Origin: Aquabacterium soli
Lineage (GTDB): Bacteria > Pseudomonadota > Gammaproteobacteria > Burkholderiales > Burkholderiaceae_C
Length of the DNA stretch: 34,278 nt
NCBI RefSeq assembly: GCF_003933735.1
Contig: NZ_RSED01000028.1
Location: forward strand, 12,790-47,067
Reading direction: 5' to 3'
Positions 1 to 7,453 of this stretch are shown piece after piece (within the stretch, counting starts at the first letter, position 1; the number at the start of each line of letters is the position of its first letter). The notes below the pieces were generated by a model that ran no database searches, was not told where the DNA came from, and worked only from the letters and a program-made list of their open reading frames with translations. A program made the translations under genes and the position numbers.

Positions 1-1
1 C

Positions 2-481
2 GAGTACCTCACGCACGAAGGAGAGAGCCCCTCGCTCGACCTGGCCAAGTTCAATGAAGAGTGGGGCATCGACCCGACCTACGCCGACCGGGGCGGCATC
101 AAGCAGCCCCACCTGCCCAAGCCTCCGCGCCAGGTGTTCCTGCTGCAGCGCAAGACCAGCAAGGTGGGCGACGGCCTGGGCAAGACCACCGGCTGGATCC
201 ACCGCACCTCGCTGAAGAACCGCAACGTCGAGATGATCGCGGGCGCCTCGTACACCAAGGTGGACGATGCCGGCCTGCACATCGAGGTGGGCGGCAAGGA
301 CCTGGTGCTGCCCGTGGACAACGTGGTCATCTGTGCCGGGCAGGATCCTTTCCGCGCGCTGCAGGCCGCGCTGGAAGCCGCGGGCCAGAAGGTAACGCTG
401 ATCGGCGGTGCCGATGTGGCCGCCGAGCTGGATGCCAAGCGCGCCATCAAGCAGGGCACGGAAGTGGCCTGCGCCATTTGA
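2..481 (+). CDS. fadH: NADPH-dependent 2,4-dienoyl-CoA reductase, C-terminal part
   Basis: The reading frame is open from the left edge and ends in TGA at 479-481, so only about the last 159 residues are present. They match the C-terminal region of FadH, the flavin and iron-sulfur enzyme that reduces 2,4-dienoyl-CoA during beta-oxidation of unsaturated fatty acids. Recognisable elements are the segment with LLQRK, KVGDGLGKTTGWIHR and the later VVICAGQDP of the NAD(P)-binding fold. It is followed 33 bp later by a dienoyl-CoA isomerase gene on the same strand, which fits the same pathway. The N-terminal TIM-barrel and cofactor cysteines lie outside the window. Confidence 0.9.
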   Translation, partial: EYLTHEGESPSLDLAKFNEEWGIDPTYADRGGIKQPHLPKPPRQVFLLQRKTSKVGDGLGKTTGWIHRTSLKNRNVEMIAGASYTKVDDAGLHIEVGGKDLVLPVDNVVICAGQDPFRALQAALEAAGQKVTLIGGADVAAELDAKRAIKQGTEVACAI

Positions 482-514
482 CCTCCGCCCATTGATCGAC
501 TGACAGGAGACCCC

Positions 515-1330
515 ATGCAATTCGAGACCATCCGCACGCAGCTCGACGGCCACGTGGCCACGCTCACCCTCAACCGGCCAGAGAAGGCCAACGCCATGAA
601 CTGGCAGATGTGGCAGGACATCCGCAGTGCCATGCAGTGGGCCGATGCCACACCCGAGGTGCGGGCCGTGGTGCTGCGCGGGGAGGGCAAGCATTTCACG
701 TCCGGCATCGACCTGAACATGATGCTGGGCCTGCAGGAGCGCATCAAGGACGACTGCAGCGGCCGCAGCCGCGAGAAGCTGCGCGCCCTGATCCTGGAAC
801 TGCAGGACACGCTCACCAGCCTCGAGAAGTGCCGCAAGCCCGTGCTGGCCGCCATCCATGGCGGTTGCGTCGGCGGCGGTATCGACCTGATCACCTGCAC
901 CGACATGCGCTACGCCTCGGCAGACGCCTACTTCACCGTCAAGGAGATCGACATCGGCATGGTGGCCGATGTGGGCACCTTGCAGCGCCTGCCCAAGCTG
1001 GTGGGCAACCAGGGCTTGGTGCGCGAACTGGCCTTCACGGGCCGCAAGGTCGATGCGCAGGAGGCCCAGGCCATCGGCCTGGTCAACAAGGTGTTCGACT
1101 CCAAGGAAGCCCTGTTCAGCGGCGTGCACGAAATGGCCGAGCTGGTGGCGGCCAAGTCGCCGCTCAGCGTGCGGGGCATCAAGGAGATGCTGAACTACAG
1201 CCGCGACCACACGGTGGCCGATGGCTTGAACTACATTGCCACCTGGAACGCCGCGATGCTGATGTCGCACGACCTGAACACGGCGATGATGGCCAGCATG
1301 GCCAAGCAGACGCCGGTGTTCAAGGACTGA
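515..1330 (+). CDS. Delta(3,5)-Delta(2,4)-dienoyl-CoA isomerase (crotonase family)
   Basis: This 271-residue crotonase-fold protein has the oxyanion-hole segment with SGIDLNMM near residues 63-70 and a GGGIDL turn near 120-125. Three acidic residues, D124, E144 and D152, have the same spacing (20 and 28) as the catalytic D176, E196 and D204 of mammalian ECH1, and the surrounding VKEIDIG and VADVGTLQRLPK segments are also ECH1-like. This supports isomerisation of 3,5-dienoyl-CoA to 2,4-dienoyl-CoA rather than simple enoyl-CoA hydration. The product would be the substrate of the upstream FadH, so the two genes form one unsaturated fatty-acid degradation unit. A clear ribosome binding site (ACAGGAG) precedes the ATG. 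The product name is inferred from motif spacing; a generic enoyl-CoA hydratase/isomerase is the fallback call. Confidence 0.9.
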   Translation: MQFETIRTQLDGHVATLTLNRPEKANAMNWQMWQDIRSAMQWADATPEVRAVVLRGEGKHFTSGIDLNMMLGLQERIKDDCSGRSREKLRALILELQDTLTSLEKCRKPVLAAIHGGCVGGGIDLITCTDMRYASADAYFTVKEIDIGMVADVGTLQRLPKLVGNQGLVRELAFTGRKVDAQEAQAIGLVNKVFDSKEALFSGVHEMAELVAAKSPLSVRGIKEMLNYSRDHTVADGLNYIATWNAAMLMSHDLNTAMMASMAKQTPVFKD

Positions 1331-1348
1331 CCTTTCCAGGAGGACCGC

Positions 1349-2593
1349 ATGACCGCTCCCAGCTTCGACATCGTCGTCTTCGGCGCCACCAGCTTTGTCG
1401 GGCAGATCTTGACGAAGTACCTGGCCGAGTACCTGGCGGACCAGCGCGAGCCGGTGCGCTGGGCCATCGCCGGCCGCTCGGCGGCCAAGCTCGACGAAGT
1501 CAAGCGGTCTCTGGGGGCGGTGGGCCAGTCGCTGCCGGTGATCGTGGCCGATGCCTCTGATGAGGCCCAGTTGCGCGCCATGTGCGCCCAGACGCGCGTG
1601 GTGGTGTCCACCGTGGGGCCCTATGCGCTGTATGGCGAGCCTCTGGTCAAGGTCTGCGCGGAAACCGGGGTGGACTATTGCGACCTCACCGGCGAAGCCC
1701 AGTGGATACGCCGGATGATCGCCAAGTACGAAGAGGCGGCGAAACAGTCGGGCGCGCGCATCGTGCACTGTTGCGGCTTCGACTCCGTGCCATCGGACAT
1801 GGGGGTGTACTTCCTGCAGCAGCAGTTCCGCCAGCAGTGGCAGGTGCCTGCCACCGAGGTCAAGATGCGCGTGCGCAGCATGAAGGGCGGGGCCTCGGGC
1901 GGCACCGTGGCCAGCATGGTCAACCTGGTCAGCGAAGCCACCAAGGACCCGGCCTTGCGCAAGGAGCTGCGCAATCCCTACTCGCTGTGCCCTGAGGCGC
2001 ATGGCTTCACCTCTCGCCAGAAGCCTGTCAGCAGCGCGCTGTACGACCAGGACTTCGACGCCTGGGTGGCGCCCTTCGTGATGGCCGCCATCAATGAGCG
2101 CGTGGTGTTCCGCTCCAACGCGCTCTCAGGCATGGCGTATGGCGCCGACTTCACCTACAACGAAGGCATGCTGACGGGCACCGGTGCCAAGGGACGGCTG
2201 GGCGCGCTGGCCGTGGTGGGCGGACTGGGTGGTTTCATGCTGGGCGTGGTGTTCAAGCCCACGCGGGCCCTGCTGGAGCGATTCGTGCTGCCCAAGCCCG
2301 GTGAGGGGCCCAGCCCGCAGCAGCAGTTGACAGGCCGCTACGACATCCGGTTCTTTGGGCGATCGGCCCAAGGGCAGACCCTGCGGGTGAAGGTCACGGG
2401 GGACCGTGACCCGGGCTATGGCTCGACCAGCAAGATGCTGGGCCAGGCAGCCTTGAGTTTGGCGCTGGACCACGTTCAAGACGGTGCCAAGGTGGGCCGG
2501 GGTGGCGGCTTCTGGACGCCCGCAACCATGTTCGATGAGCGGTACATCGGGCGCTTGACCAAGCATGCGGGCCTGGCATTCCAGGTCTGCTGA
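1349..2593 (+). CDS. Saccharopine dehydrogenase family NAD(P)-binding protein (trans-acting enoyl reductase-like)
   Basis: The 414-residue protein starts with a Rossmann nucleotide-binding loop, VVFGATSFVG at about residues 10-19, followed by the saccharopine-dehydrogenase-like fold (YALYGEPLVKVCAETG, then a YCDLTGE segment). A hydrophobic stretch around residues 286-305 (ALAVVGGLGGFMLGVVF) is typical of the membrane-associated members related to mycobacterial trans-acting enoyl reductases. It begins 18 bp after the isomerase stop with a strong AGGAGG site, so it is cotranscribed with the fatty-acid genes. A role in reducing a lipid or acyl intermediate is inferred from family and neighbours; the substrate cannot be read from sequence, and lysine metabolism is unlikely in this context. 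Confidence 0.85.
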   Translation: MTAPSFDIVVFGATSFVGQILTKYLAEYLADQREPVRWAIAGRSAAKLDEVKRSLGAVGQSLPVIVADASDEAQLRAMCAQTRVVVSTVGPYALYGEPLVKVCAETGVDYCDLTGEAQWIRRMIAKYEEAAKQSGARIVHCCGFDSVPSDMGVYFLQQQFRQQWQVPATEVKMRVRSMKGGASGGTVASMVNLVSEATKDPALRKELRNPYSLCPEAHGFTSRQKPVSSALYDQDFDAWVAPFVMAAINERVVFRSNALSGMAYGADFTYNEGMLTGTGAKGRLGALAVVGGLGGFMLGVVFKPTRALLERFVLPKPGEGPSPQQQLTGRYDIRFFGRSAQGQTLRVKVTGDRDPGYGSTSKMLGQAALSLALDHVQDGAKVGRGGGFWTPATMFDERYIGRLTKHAGLAFQVC

Positions 2594-2606
2594 TCAATCA
2601 CGCGAC

Positions 2607-5048
2607 ATGAGCGCCACGATGGACAGCCTGCCCGGAAGAGGTGCCCTCCAGCCTTCGATCAAGCTGACCAGCGCACCCCCGCCAGCAGAGGCGGCTCACA
2701 TCGAAGGCATTGCCCATTACAGGGCTGATCAGTTCGAACAGGCACTGGCCAGCTTCAACCGCGCGATCTCACTTCAGCCGACGTTCGCAGGCGCGTACAA
2801 CAGCCGCGGCTTCGTTCTGCAAGACCTGGGTCGCCTTGAAGAGGCCTTGGCTGACTTTGCCCGGGCGGTAGAGCTGGGGCCGGAGCTGGCCATGTTCCGT
2901 CTGAACCTGGGCATGTTGCAACTCAAGCTGGGCCAGTTCGAGGCCGGCTGGGCCAACTACGAGGCCAGGTGGACTGGGGCGGCGGAGTACCAGGCCGGAC
3001 AACTCAAGAAGCCCGGGTGCCCGCTGCCCGTGTGGGAGGGCGCGTCTGTCACTGCACCAGCCCAGGACAAACAGCGCTCCATCCTGGTCATCACGGAACA
3101 GGGTTTCGGCGACACGTTCCAGTTCACGCGCTACCTGCCCATGTTGGCCAGGCGCTTCAGGAAGGTGGGCTTTGCCTGCTCGGACCCGACCCGGCGCCTG
3201 GTCGATTGGTCGTTCGGTGACGATGTGGTGAGCTTCACCCGCCTGCCGGCGCCTGCGGGGTGGGATGTCCAGTGCGCCCTGATGTCCTTGCCCAAGGCGT
3301 TCGGCTGCCGGCTCGACAACGTTCCCAGCGACGTCCCCTACCTGCGAGCCCCCTCGGTGGCCCGCCTGTACTGGAAGGAGCGTCTGGAGGCGGCCGCGCC
3401 CAACAGGCTGCGTGTCGGCCTCGCGTGGGCTGGGCGGCCCCAGCATCACCGTGATGCACGGCGCAGCCTGAAGTTGGGCCAGCTGTTGCCGCTGCTGGCG
3501 GACAGGCGGGTGGCCTGGGTCAGCCTTCAGAAGTGGGCGCCGGAAGATGTGCGCCCCGATGTGCCCAAGGGCGTGGCCTGGCTGGACTGGACGGATGAGC
3601 TCGGCGATTTCGCGGACTCCGCCGCGTTGGTGTCCGAGCTGGACCTGATCATCTCCGTGGACTCGGCGCTGGTCCACCTGGCGGGCGGCCTGGGCAAGCC
3701 GGTCTGGATGCTGGACCGTTTCGACAACGAGTGGCGATGGCTTTCTGGGCGGGAAGACAGCCCCTGGTATCCGCAGATGCGCATCCTCAGACAATCCACG
3801 TTTGGCGATTGGGCGCCCGTGATCGATCTGGCGGCGCGGGCATTGGAAGGGCTTGCGAATCCCCGCGCGAACGCCTTGCCTGCCTCGGAACCAGAAGCCC
3901 TCAGCGCCAACAGCCAGAAGGTGCCGCATGCCCAGGCTCAGTCGCAGTCCTTGAGCATCGACCAGGCCATGCAGCGAGCTGCTCAACTGCAAAGCGCGGG
4001 GCGCCTGCAGGACGCCGAACGGGTCATCCGGACCATCCTGCAGGCCAAGCCTGAACATGCCCATGCCTTGCATCTGTTGGGCCTGTTGGCCTACCAGGCC
4101 GGGCAACCCGCAAAGGCGGTCGATGTGATTCAACGGGCCATCGCCGCGGCGCCCGACGAGGCGGTCTTTCACAGCAACATCGCAGAGATGAGCCGCCAGC
4201 TCGGACGTCTGCCGGAAGCGATCCGGCATGGCGAGCGTGCGGTGGCGTTGTCGCCTTCGATGGCCTCTGCCCACTCCAACCTGGGCATCGCCTACTTTGA
4301 CGCTGGTGATGATGGCAGGGCCCTGGCCTGCCATGAGCGCGCACTGGCCATCGAGCCGCGCACGCCGGGCTCCTTGAACAACCTCGGCAGCATTGCGCGG
4401 CGGGCCAAGGACCGTGAGGCGGCCGCAGCCTGGTACCGCCAGGCGCTTGACCACAACCCCGACTACCTTGAGGCGGCCTCCAACCTGGGCGCCGTCCTGG
4501 TCGAGCTTCATCGGCCCGATGAGGCCGCGCCGTTGTTGGAGCAGGTGCTGCAGCGGCGGCCCCAATATCCTGAGGCGCTGTGCAACCTGGGCATGGCACG
4601 GCTCAAGCAGCAGCGCTTCGCCGAAGCTGAAGGGATTTTGCGCCGGGCCCTTCAACTGAGTCCGGGCTACCCTGACGCGATGGTGGGGTTGGCCCGCAGC
4701 TTGATGGAGACCAAGGCTTTTCCGGAAGCCTTCGCGCTGATCCGGGAGCTGCTTCGGCACCTGCCTGAACATGCGGATGCCTGGGCCGTGCTTGGGTCTT
4801 TGCACCAGGATGCCGGGGAGTTGGCCGAAGCGCCGGCCGCATTCGAGAGGGCGCTGGCGTTGGAACCGGATTCGCCGGATGCGCTCATTGGTCTGGGCAG
4901 ACTTCGGCTGGTGCAAGGTCAGTTCGACGTGGCCCGGCACCTGCTCACCAAGGCGAGCGCCATCGATCCGGACAATGCCGCCGCCAGGTTGCACCTGGAC
5001 CAGGTCCGCAAGGTCGAGCCAGGGGATGCCGATCTGCCGGAGTCTTGA
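2607..5048 (+). CDS. TPR-repeat protein with an internal glycosyltransferase-like domain
   Basis: Starting at the ATG at 2607, the protein is about 813 residues. An earlier start at 2565 would overlap the previous gene by 29 bp and adds a low-complexity leader. Residues about 30-135 are TPR repeats (FNRAISLQP, FARAVELGP). Residues about 159-410 resemble the GT9/heptosyltransferase-like domain often fused to TPRs, with VITEQGFGDTFQFTRYLPML split by the fold and SVDSALVHLAGGLGKPVWML near residue 350. Residues about 455-810 are at least nine further TPR units. Such proteins are thought to act in protein-protein contacts or O-glycosylation, but no substrate is evident. No signal peptide is visible, so a cytoplasmic location is likely. 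Confidence 0.8.
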   Translation: MSATMDSLPGRGALQPSIKLTSAPPPAEAAHIEGIAHYRADQFEQALASFNRAISLQPTFAGAYNSRGFVLQDLGRLEEALADFARAVELGPELAMFRLNLGMLQLKLGQFEAGWANYEARWTGAAEYQAGQLKKPGCPLPVWEGASVTAPAQDKQRSILVITEQGFGDTFQFTRYLPMLARRFRKVGFACSDPTRRLVDWSFGDDVVSFTRLPAPAGWDVQCALMSLPKAFGCRLDNVPSDVPYLRAPSVARLYWKERLEAAAPNRLRVGLAWAGRPQHHRDARRSLKLGQLLPLLADRRVAWVSLQKWAPEDVRPDVPKGVAWLDWTDELGDFADSAALVSELDLIISVDSALVHLAGGLGKPVWMLDRFDNEWRWLSGREDSPWYPQMRILRQSTFGDWAPVIDLAARALEGLANPRANALPASEPEALSANSQKVPHAQAQSQSLSIDQAMQRAAQLQSAGRLQDAERVIRTILQAKPEHAHALHLLGLLAYQAGQPAKAVDVIQRAIAAAPDEAVFHSNIAEMSRQLGRLPEAIRHGERAVALSPSMASAHSNLGIAYFDAGDDGRALACHERALAIEPRTPGSLNNLGSIARRAKDREAAAAWYRQALDHNPDYLEAASNLGAVLVELHRPDEAAPLLEQVLQRRPQYPEALCNLGMARLKQQRFAEAEGILRRALQLSPGYPDAMVGLARSLMETKAFPEAFALIRELLRHLPEHADAWAVLGSLHQDAGELAEAPAAFERALALEPDSPDALIGLGRLRLVQGQFDVARHLLTKASAIDPDNAAARLHLDQVRKVEPGDADLPES

Positions 5049-5101
5049 AGACAATGCAAGCGGGCCACCGGTCGCCTGGCAAGTCAACTGATAATCTCGC
5101 G

Positions 5102-6025
5102 ATGACGAAGTGCGTGCGAGTAGAGGCCACCGGCCAAGAGGGTGTTCGAGAGATCACGGCAACAGGATGGGACGGACGTGTCTGGCGGATGAGCCGGGAG
5201 GCGTTCCTCAAGTGGCGCAAGGCGGGAAGTGACAAGCTCGGCACGGCCTGCGTCTACATGCTGCTGGCCGACGATTTCCTGAAGGCCACGCCGAACCAAC
5301 GGTTCTTGTTTGTAGGGCACATGGGGGCCACGCCGAACGTTGCCGATACGTCGGACAAGGACAAGGACAAGCCATTTTGGTCTGTGGCGCTGGTGTTCAC
5401 CTCGGCCGGCACGTGGATGAACCGAGAGCACGCCCAGTTGATCGAGCAGGTGTTCATCGAATGGGCACGTGAGGCTGGCCGGTACGATGTGGCCAACCAG
5501 GCCCTGCGCGAGCCTTATGCTGCGGGCCCTGGTGAACTGGTGGCAGCGTATCTGGCGCCGGTCAGGGCCGTGCTGGAGTTCGCCGGCATCGATGTGTTCC
5601 AGTTCAACCCTGAGGGCCTGTTCATGCTGTCTCGTGCTGCCAAGTTCAGCAAGCTCGACAAGGCGAAGGCCAGGGTCGTGTCCGCCAGTTCGAAGACCAT
5701 CGAGATTTACAAGGACAGCCGGATCGGCGTGAACAGGCTTCCGGAGACGATAGAGAAGGTGCAGGCGCTGGTGGATGCTGGCGTGGCCACCTTCGATGGC
5801 GAGACGGGCGTGGTCACGTTCAAGCAGCCCACCCGGCTGAGCGCCTCAGGCATGTTCGACACCATGTTGGGTACCTTGCCCAAGGACTGGACGAACCGCT
5901 CGCGCCGCTCGATCCGGGATGTGTTTGCCGAGTTGAAGGGGCCGCCTGCAGCCATGGGCCAGCAGGGCGGTGCGCTTCGGGACGAGATGGAAGCCGCCCC
6001 AGCCGAGGTTGAAGCGCTGGGTTGA
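5102..6025 (+). CDS. Degenerate GIY-YIG nuclease-like protein with C-terminal DUF4357-like domain
   Basis: The frame is open from a TTG at 5045, but the ATG at 5102 gives a more sensible 307-residue protein; no strong ribosome site separates these choices. Residues about 35-150 resemble the GIY-YIG nuclease family: CVYMLLADD for the first motif, LFVGHMG for the second, then the typical FWSVALVF and NREHAQLIEQ segments. The canonical YIG tyrosine is a phenylalanine or absent, so catalysis is doubtful. The C-terminal part, with IEIYKDSRIG and LSASGMFDTMLG then DWTNRSRRS, matches the layout of DUF4357, which is commonly fused to GIY-YIG domains. It abuts the TPR gene, separated by 53 bp. Function is unknown; a DNA-processing role is only a family-level inference. 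Confidence 0.6.
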   Translation: MTKCVRVEATGQEGVREITATGWDGRVWRMSREAFLKWRKAGSDKLGTACVYMLLADDFLKATPNQRFLFVGHMGATPNVADTSDKDKDKPFWSVALVFTSAGTWMNREHAQLIEQVFIEWAREAGRYDVANQALREPYAAGPGELVAAYLAPVRAVLEFAGIDVFQFNPEGLFMLSRAAKFSKLDKAKARVVSASSKTIEIYKDSRIGVNRLPETIEKVQALVDAGVATFDGETGVVTFKQPTRLSASGMFDTMLGTLPKDWTNRSRRSIRDVFAELKGPPAAMGQQGGALRDEMEAAPAEVEALG

Positions 6026-6031
6026 AGGCGC

Positions 6032-6457
6032 CTACATCGAGCCGGGAGCCATGCCCGTGCGCGAGGCCACCGTGCCGCTTTCCATGCGGATGTCCTCGCC
6101 ATGGGCTGGTTCAGTGTCTTGATCTAGATCGCCGGTGGCGACACTGACGAGACGACCCTGGGCATTGAACTTCATGCCCAGGCTTTCCACCCAGATGTAG
6201 CCACCTTTCTCATAGGGCGCGGTTGCCGCGCCTGCCCGCTGGGCCGCGGCGATGACTTCATGCTGCGATGCTTCCTCGTCTGCCGCGACGGGCAGCACCG
6301 ACAGCGCTTGATTCAACAATGAAGTCGTGTCGTCTGCCGATTGCTGCCAATGCCGCAGTGCCACATCCTGGTAGAACGCATGCGTCGCCCACGTGACGTT
6401 GCTTGCGATCAGGGTGAGGGTGAGGCCCGTGATGGCCATGGTGGATTTGGTCAGCAT
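6032..6457 (-). CDS. Small membrane-anchored hypothetical protein, likely SOS-controlled
   Basis: The frame is open up to an ATG at 6511, but the ATG at 6457 gives a cleaner 141-residue protein beginning with a short basic segment and one hydrophobic helix (MAITGLTLTLIASNVTWA). This looks like a membrane anchor or uncleaved signal. The remainder is soluble, with a GGYIWVESLGMKFNAQGRLV segment that I do not recognise. It is convergent with the GIY-YIG gene, with 6 bp between stops. A perfect LexA box lies at 6516-6531, immediately upstream, so DNA-damage induction is plausible. Sequence alone gives no function. Confidence 0.6.
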   Translation of the reverse strand: MLTKSTMAITGLTLTLIASNVTWATHAFYQDVALRHWQQSADDTTSLLNQALSVLPVAADEEASQHEVIAAAQRAGAATAPYEKGGYIWVESLGMKFNAQGRLVSVATGDLDQDTEPAHGEDIRMESGTVASRTGMAPGSM

Positions 6458-6515
6458 CCTGTTCTGCCAGAAGATGTGGTGCGGGGGCGAAACTTGGGCA
6501 GATTCTGGCATAAAA

Positions 6516-6531
6516 CTGTATTTATATACAG
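6516..6531. promoter_or_regulatory. LexA (SOS) box
   Basis: CTGTATTTATATACAG is a perfect CTGT-N8-ACAG palindrome of the LexA type used by E. coli and betaproteobacteria. On the minus strand it contains TATAAA, which could serve as a -10 element for the membrane-protein gene that starts at 6457 (or 6511). Binding of LexA here would block that promoter directly. On the plus side no intact gene follows before the tRNA remnant. Confidence 0.75.
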
Positions 6532-6534
6532 TGA

Positions 6535-6567
6535 TTTTGAGCGCCTTTTGAGCGCCTTTTAGTGCGC
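6535..6567. repeat. Short tandem repeat, 11-bp unit
   Basis: Two exact copies of TTTTGAGCGCC are followed by a variant TTTTAGTGCGC, directly beside the LexA box. Nothing shows a function; slippage or a factor-binding array are possible. Confidence 0.6.
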
Positions 6568-6602
6568 TCTGGTTGTGATATCAAGGGGCGCCAGAAACAC
6601 AA

Positions 6603-6623
6603 AAGCCGCGGTGTACGCGGCTT
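6603..6623 (-). terminator. Rho-independent terminator downstream of the tRNA-Pro remnant
   Basis: AAGCCGCG / CGCGGCTT form an 8-bp perfect stem with a 5-nt loop. In the minus direction the stem is followed by a T-rich run (TTTTGTGTTT). It lies about 30 bp past the CCA end of the tRNA-Pro fragment, so it is most simply the original terminator of that tRNA gene, left behind on the chromosomal side. Confidence 0.7.
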
Positions 6624-6651
6624 GTGCTGTCCTTGATTGAAAGGGAAATTC

Positions 6652-6698
6652 TGGTCGGGGTGAGAGGATTCGAACCTCCGGCCTCTACGTCCCGAACG
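6652..6698 (-). tRNA. tRNA-Pro(CGG) 3' half, probable attachment-site remnant
   Basis: Read on the minus strand, the sequence holds the anticodon loop TTCGGGA (anticodon CGG), the 3' anticodon strand, the T-arm GGTTCGAATCC, the acceptor strand CACCCCG and an encoded ACCA tail. Identity to a tRNA stops about two bases into the 5' anticodon stem, and the expected D-arm and 5' acceptor (CGGGGTG) are missing. This is what remains on one side after a tyrosine-recombinase element integrates at a tRNA anticodon loop. The intact copy should lie at the other end of the element; none is seen in this window. Confidence 0.8.
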
Positions 6699-6725
6699 GG
6701 TTGGCTGCCAAAAATGGGGCTTCTA

Positions 6726-7025
6726 CGTGTTCCACAGTCAGTATAGCGCCTAAGTGAATCAATGACTTAGCGCTGTTGGCCTGCGGTCTTCGCTCGGTTT
6801 CGCGTGCCTTCACGAAGGTACCGTAGCCACTGTTTACCCACTGGGATATGCATCGACGCTGAGCTGTTGACGGGTCGCGGATCGCTGCGCTGAAGGAAGG
6901 GTTGAGGCCAGCAGTCGCAGCCGCTGCGGCGGCCATCGCGAACGCCAACCAGGCACGTCGCCTGATGCGCATGTCGCGCTTGTGTGGCTGCCGGCTCCGT
7001 GGGGCTTGGCCGCAGGATTGCCCCT
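6726..7025. repeat. Diverged direct repeat, copy 1 (next to att remnant)
   Basis: This stretch aligns along its length, with gaps and by eye roughly 70-75% identity, with 8638-8920. Shared blocks include AATCAATGACTT, CTTCAC-AAGGT, ACTGTTTACCCACTG, GCTGCGCTGAAGGA, GCGCATGTCGC and CCGCAGGATTGCCC. In the minus direction it ends in a TATACT box and GGAACAC, as copy 2 does just before the two-gene cassette, but here the next sequence is the tRNA remnant rather than a gene. It therefore looks like a leader or promoter region that has lost its gene. Open frames inside it are not convincing genes. Confidence 0.65.
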
Positions 7026-7075
7026 GTCGGCGAGGTGCTACCTGCGACTACAGACGGGCCTACAGCGCTCCCCGT

Positions 7076-7453
7076 TCAGGGCTGTTCGTAGGTCCAGCCG
7101 CGCGCCCTGGCGCGCTCCGCCAAGGCCTGTGCCTTGGCCTTTACCTTGCTGGCCGAGCCAAGCGTCGTGTAGTCGATGACAGCGTGCGCGGGAAAGGGCT
7201 CGGGGTCCGGGCGCCAGCTCAGACCGACGCCACCGACCTCGTCCTCGCTTACCGACACGGTGCCGACCGCCTTGAATCCCAGGGTCGTCGTGTAGTGGTG
7301 AAAGCTGGCTTCCGGCTTCATCAGGGCATCGTCGTACACCGAAAGCAGGCCCGAATCCTTAGGCGTTGGATTGAAGGCTTGGCTGCTCACCCGGCCTTCC
7401 TGCACCCACGACGGATTCACTTGTCGGTGCAAAAGGTGCTGTTCGTTCGTCAT
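7076..7453 (-). CDS. Hypothetical protein, second gene of an unknown two-gene pair
   Basis: The frame is open further upstream, but the ATG at 7453 overlaps the stop of the preceding gene as ATGA, which marks the start and implies translational coupling. The 125-residue product begins MTNEQHLLHRQVNPSWVQEG and contains the blocks SQAFNPTPKDSGLLSVYD, EASFHHYTTTLGFKAVGTV and a C-terminal basic helix (SASKVKAKAQALAERARARG). I see no membrane segment and no enzyme motif I can name. The layout is that of small uncharacterised proteins always encoded next to a larger partner. The pair sits at the very start of the accessory region, between diverged repeats. Confidence 0.75.
   Translation of the reverse strand: MTNEQHLLHRQVNPSWVQEGRVSSQAFNPTPKDSGLLSVYDDALMKPEASFHHYTTTLGFKAVGTVSVSEDEVGGVGLSWRPDPEPFPAHAVIDYTTLGSASKVKAKAQALAERARARGWTYEQP

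Noticed and set aside
2769..5087. Long antisense frame (772 codons) opposite the TPR gene
   Set aside because: It mirrors the GC-rich codon structure of the TPR gene, has no known domain, and lies opposite a clear TPR protein.
6685..6972. Minus-strand frame of 95 codons in repeat copy 1
   Set aside because: The two repeat copies do not keep a common reading frame along their length, so this is more likely leader sequence than protein.
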